Assembly: GCA_963830455.1 (NCBI GenBank)
Contig: CAWHMT010000008.1
Coordinates: 186,001-250,000, forward strand
DNA: 64,000 bases
Reading direction: 5' to 3'
From: 20CM-2-65-7 sp963830455
GTDB taxonomy: Bacteria; Gemmatimonadota; Gemmatimonadetes; Gemmatimonadales; GWC2-71-9
Shown piece after piece: positions 61,059 through 64,000 of the stretch (the first letter of the stretch is position 1; every line of letters begins with the position of its first letter). Position numbers and translations under genes: made by a program. A model generated the notes under the pieces. It saw nothing but the letters and a program-made list of their open reading frames with translations. It was not told the DNA's origin and searched no databases.

Positions 61059-62726
61059 GTGCCGACCCTTATCACTCACAAGGCGTTGATGGTTGGCACT
61101 GTCGTGCGTAATCGCATGGCGCTCGTTGGCTGGCTCGTGGCGCTGGCAGTCGGTTATTACTTCGCCGTCCGCCTCGGGCTCGGCTTCCGGTTTCAGAACT
61201 CCATCATCGGCGTCGTGTGGATCGCGAACGCGGTGCTACTGTCGGCGCTGCTGCTCACCTCGCCGTCGCGTTGGCCGCTCGTGCTGGTGGTAACCGCGTT
61301 GGCCCACACGGTTGCCATGTTTCCCGAGATCCCCGCGTGGCGCGTGCTGTGGCAGATCGCGCTCAACACGTCACTCACCGTCTCGATGGCGATCGTACTG
61401 CGGCGCTTCGCAGGTCTCCCGCTGACCTTCTCCACCAGGCGCCAGGTCCTCGTCTACGCGGCGACCGCATTTGGTCTGCCCACACTCTTTGCCCTCCTCA
61501 CCCCCGTGGTCGTGCGCTCGATGCTGGATCTCGAGCCCGACTACACGTTCCTGGTGGCCTGGGTGCGCGTGGCCCTTTCGAATACGACGGCGACGTTGCT
61601 GGTCACGCCGGTCATTGTGCTGTGGGCGTTTCACGGGCTCGCCCCGTTGCGGAATGTCGGCGCGCGGCGGGCGTTGGAGGCCGCCGTCATCCTGATGTTT
61701 CTCCTGTCCGTGGGGTTCGTCGCCTTTGGCACCGGACCGGCGATGGCGCGGTATCCCGCCCTCCTGATCCTGATTTTCCCGCCCCTGCTGTGGGCCGCCG
61801 TGCGGCTCGGGCCCCTGGGTGCGAGCACCGCGTTACTTGGGATCGCGGCGCTCTCGGTGTGGGGAACCGCAGGACAGCTGGGGCCGTTCGTGCTGTTCTC
61901 CGACGCTACCAAGGTCCTGTCCTTGCAGCTGTTCTGGATCACGATGTCCACGCCGATCCTGCTGCTGGCGGCGGTAATTTGGGAGCGCGAGCAGGCGGAG
62001 GCCGCCCTCCACACGCTGCGCCTTCACCTGGCGCACGTCACGCGAGTCGCGACTGCCGGCGAGCTGTCGGGAGCGCTCGCGCATGAGCTGCGGCAACCGC
62101 TGACGTCCATCCTGGCGAACGCGCAGGCCGCAAGCGCTCTGCTGGGCCGAGGCGCCGCGGCCGCGGGGGAGATCCGCGCGATCCTGGAGGATATCGCGCA
62201 GCAGGACCGGTATGCCGCGGAGGTCATTAACCGATTGCGCTCGGTTCTCCAGGTGCACAAACCGCACTACGAGCCGCTCGCGCTGGAATTGGTGGTGCGG
62301 GACGCGCTCGGGCTGACTCGTGCCCTCCTCGACCGGCTCGGCGTCGCCGTGCATACGGAGATCTCCCCCGGCCTGCCGCTCGTGCAGGGCGACGCGGTGC
62401 AGCTCATCCAGGTGGTCCTCAACCTGATCGTCAACGCGTGTGAATCGATGAACCGCACGCCGGCGCCGGAGCGACAGCTGCGGCTCCAGGTGGGGCGCAG
62501 CGACTCCCACTACGTGAAGCTGGCGATCGAGGATCGTGGCGATGGGCTGCCAGTGGGCCCACCGGAAAAAGTGTTCGAGCCGTTCTTTACGACCAAAGAC
62601 GACGGGCTGGGACTGGGACTCGCGATCGGGCGATCCATCGTGACCGCCCACGGCGGCCGCATCTGGGGTGAGAACAATCCGGGACGGGGGGCGACGTTTC
62701 ACGTGCTGCTGCGTACCGTAGCCTGA
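61059..62726 (+). CDS. MASE1 sensor histidine kinase without PAS
   Basis: Up to 555 residues (GTG 61059; ATG 61089 or 61116 also possible). MASE1 membrane sensor of about eight helices (VGYYFAVRLGLGFRFQNSIIGVVWIANAVLLSALLL), then directly HisKA with ALAHELRQPLTSILANAQAAS (His about residue 341 from 61059) and HATPase (NLIVNACESM, EDRGDGLP, GLGLGLAIGRSIVTAHGGRIWGENNPGRG). Clearly a paralogue of the kinase at 47248 that lacks the PAS domain. No regulator gene adjoins it. Confidence 0.88.
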   Translation: MPTLITHKALMVGTVVRNRMALVGWLVALAVGYYFAVRLGLGFRFQNSIIGVVWIANAVLLSALLLTSPSRWPLVLVVTALAHTVAMFPEIPAWRVLWQIALNTSLTVSMAIVLRRFAGLPLTFSTRRQVLVYAATAFGLPTLFALLTPVVVRSMLDLEPDYTFLVAWVRVALSNTTATLLVTPVIVLWAFHGLAPLRNVGARRALEAAVILMFLLSVGFVAFGTGPAMARYPALLILIFPPLLWAAVRLGPLGASTALLGIAALSVWGTAGQLGPFVLFSDATKVLSLQLFWITMSTPILLLAAVIWEREQAEAALHTLRLHLAHVTRVATAGELSGALAHELRQPLTSILANAQAASALLGRGAAAAGEIRAILEDIAQQDRYAAEVINRLRSVLQVHKPHYEPLALELVVRDALGLTRALLDRLGVAVHTEISPGLPLVQGDAVQLIQVVLNLIVNACESMNRTPAPERQLRLQVGRSDSHYVKLAIEDRGDGLPVGPPEKVFEPFFTTKDDGLGLGLAIGRSIVTAHGGRIWGENNPGRGATFHVLLRTVA

Positions 62727-62760
62727 ATGCCGAAACAGGACCGTTGATCGCGGTGCCACG

Positions 62761-62777
62761 GTTGTACCAAGGTCATA
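62761..62777 (+). promoter_or_regulatory. ACC-N-AAGGT-type motif upstream of the last gene
   Basis: GTTGTACCAAGGTCATA, 37 bp before GTG 62815. Nearly identical to the minus-strand copy at 61002-61016. Confidence 0.5.
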
Positions 62778-62814
62778 CAGCCTCAGCGGTCACCCGGACG
62801 TACGATCCCACGCC

Positions 62815-64000
62815 GTGAGGAAGATCTTCGCTCTCCTGATGCTCGCTGCGACGTCGCGCGCGACAGCGCAGCGCTGCGATTTCAGCAGAGTTCCCGGCGT
62901 CGTGTGGTGGGGTCCGGAAAGCCGGATGGACGTGGCGCGGTTCGCCGCCTACATGGCGCCGATCCTCTGGTTCTCTCCGGACGAGCCGAATCTCAACGGC
63001 GCGAGCGGGGCCGACATTCGTGTCCCGGAAGCGTTCCCGGGCGAATCCGTTCCGCCACGCCCGGTCATGTACTACCAGTTGGATCGTGTGCTGACCCAGC
63101 CCGGCGCCAAGGGCTCGGCCATCAGCAGGGTACCCGAGGCCCCTGAGCAAAGCACGCTGGATCTCACGAAAGTCGCCGTGGTCATCGTCCGATACTTTGC
63201 CTACTACGCAACGGAAGAGGGGCTCGGCGCGCACGCGCACGACATCGAGCCGGCGGAGTTCCGCGTCGCAATCGCTCCGAGCACCTGGGACGGATTCAAG
63301 AAATGGTTTCCGCGCGGCGTGCGCTGCGAAACAACGAATTATGTGATCGCCGTGAGACGGGTTTCGGGACAGGCCCACGGGTTGGTGTGGTTCTGGAACG
63401 TGCTCGACACAGACGACTATTCGCAGTTTCCCATGCACTTGATAATTGAGGAGGGGAAACATGCGTTCGCGACCGACAAGAACGGCGACGGCGTGTTCAC
63501 CAAGGGATACGACGTCAACGTCCGGATCAACGATGCGTGGGGCGCGCGCGACATCATCCGCACCGGGATGCTGTTCTCAGGAGGATATGAATCCTGGATG
63601 ACCAAGGTGCGGCGACCGGAGCACCGCGTGTTGCCACCGCTCCCCGAGGATAGCCGGCTGCGGACGAGTCTTGGGCGCCGCAGCGCCGGCGTGCGGAGCG
63701 CGGTGTACGAGCTGCGGCCGTTCCCCGCGCTGTCGATTGCCAAGGACGATCATGTGCTCGCCCATCTCATGGTCGACAAGGTCATCCCAAACTGGCCGGA
63801 GGTCGAAGGCCTGAACGATGCCAAGGGCTGGGGCAAGGCCCTGAGCGACGGAGCCGTGATCAAGTCGCTGTCGATCGCGTATCGCAACGACGGCGACGGC
63901 GGCATCGTGTGGTCGTTTCCGTTTCTCGTCGTCAAACATCTCGAAGACCCGATGACCGGAGGCTACATCCTGCAGCGGATGTACGTGCGCGGACCACACC
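62815..64000 (+). CDS. Exported protein, possibly Vps62-like, truncated by window end
   Basis: The frame from GTG 62815 is open for about 395 codons to the end of the window. It starts with a signal peptide (KIFALLMLAATSRATAQ). The mature part has APILWFSPDEP, VVIVRYFAYYATEEGLGAHAHDIE and NDGDGGIVWSFPFLVVKH; the pattern of an early FSPDE segment and a later GAH-x-HDIE segment recalls the Vps62/DUF946 family, but that is tentative. Codon use matches its neighbours. A motif shared with the kinase region lies just upstream. Confidence 0.7.
   Translation, partial: MRKIFALLMLAATSRATAQRCDFSRVPGVVWWGPESRMDVARFAAYMAPILWFSPDEPNLNGASGADIRVPEAFPGESVPPRPVMYYQLDRVLTQPGAKGSAISRVPEAPEQSTLDLTKVAVVIVRYFAYYATEEGLGAHAHDIEPAEFRVAIAPSTWDGFKKWFPRGVRCETTNYVIAVRRVSGQAHGLVWFWNVLDTDDYSQFPMHLIIEEGKHAFATDKNGDGVFTKGYDVNVRINDAWGARDIIRTGMLFSGGYESWMTKVRRPEHRVLPPLPEDSRLRTSLGRRSAGVRSAVYELRPFPALSIAKDDHVLAHLMVDKVIPNWPEVEGLNDAKGWGKALSDGAVIKSLSIAYRNDGDGGIVWSFPFLVVKHLEDPMTGGYILQRMYVRGPH

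Overview
The window is high in G+C (about two thirds by eye), gene-dense, and comes from a Gram-negative bacterium: it encodes apolipoprotein N-acyltransferase, many exported beta-barrel-like proteins with signal peptides, lipoproteins and an RND pump. The style (short primary-type sigma factor, numerous small outer-membrane barrels, DUF6265, MASE1 sensors) would fit Gemmatimonadota or a related soil lineage. That is an inference; there is no rRNA here to settle it. No tRNA, rRNA, CRISPR array or transposase was recognised.

Layout. 0-2.5 kb (minus): translation genes rpmE, prfA, prmC and a YlbF-family gene. 2.6-7 kb (plus): Crp/Fnr regulator, metallo-beta-lactamase-fold hydrolase, CsgG/TPR exported protein, GAF/HD-GYP protein. 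7-28 kb: a very long block all on the minus strand, from larE-thpR through a sigma54 response regulator, aldehyde dehydrogenase and aminotransferase, lepB, a sigma-70 factor, yajQ, rimO, hemL, spoIID, lnt and hyuAB down to a DUF6265 protein; many neighbours overlap by exactly 4 bp (ATGA/GTGA). 28-32 kb (plus): Lrp regulator, EamA exporter, isochorismatase-like hydrolase, cupin, small alpha-beta-barrel protein and a PLP decarboxylase, which look like one small-molecule operon. 32-44 kb: MscS and KefB-type transport, comM, an Ig-like secreted protein beside an MPN-like membrane protein, and an MdtAB-like RND efflux pair.

44-64 kb is the most unusual part. Three FixL-like histidine kinases (two with MASE1 sensors), a FixJ-like regulator and two receiver-only proteins alternate with outer-membrane or periplasmic proteins, a formylglycine-generating-enzyme paralogue lacking its second active-site cysteine, and a single polypeptide made of two complete LysR regulators in tandem. 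A near-palindromic motif of the form ACC-N-AAGGT recurs about 35-75 bp upstream of at least six of these genes and is a candidate operator for the FixJ-like regulator.

Other notable items: hairpin elements made of variant 8-bp repeats lying inside or at the edge of four genes, an ispG with two +1 frameshifts, a duplicated aldehyde dehydrogenase tail behind the aminotransferase, and a thpR whose natural start position is a GTT codon. A gene running off the right edge (from 62815) has an open frame to the end of the window.
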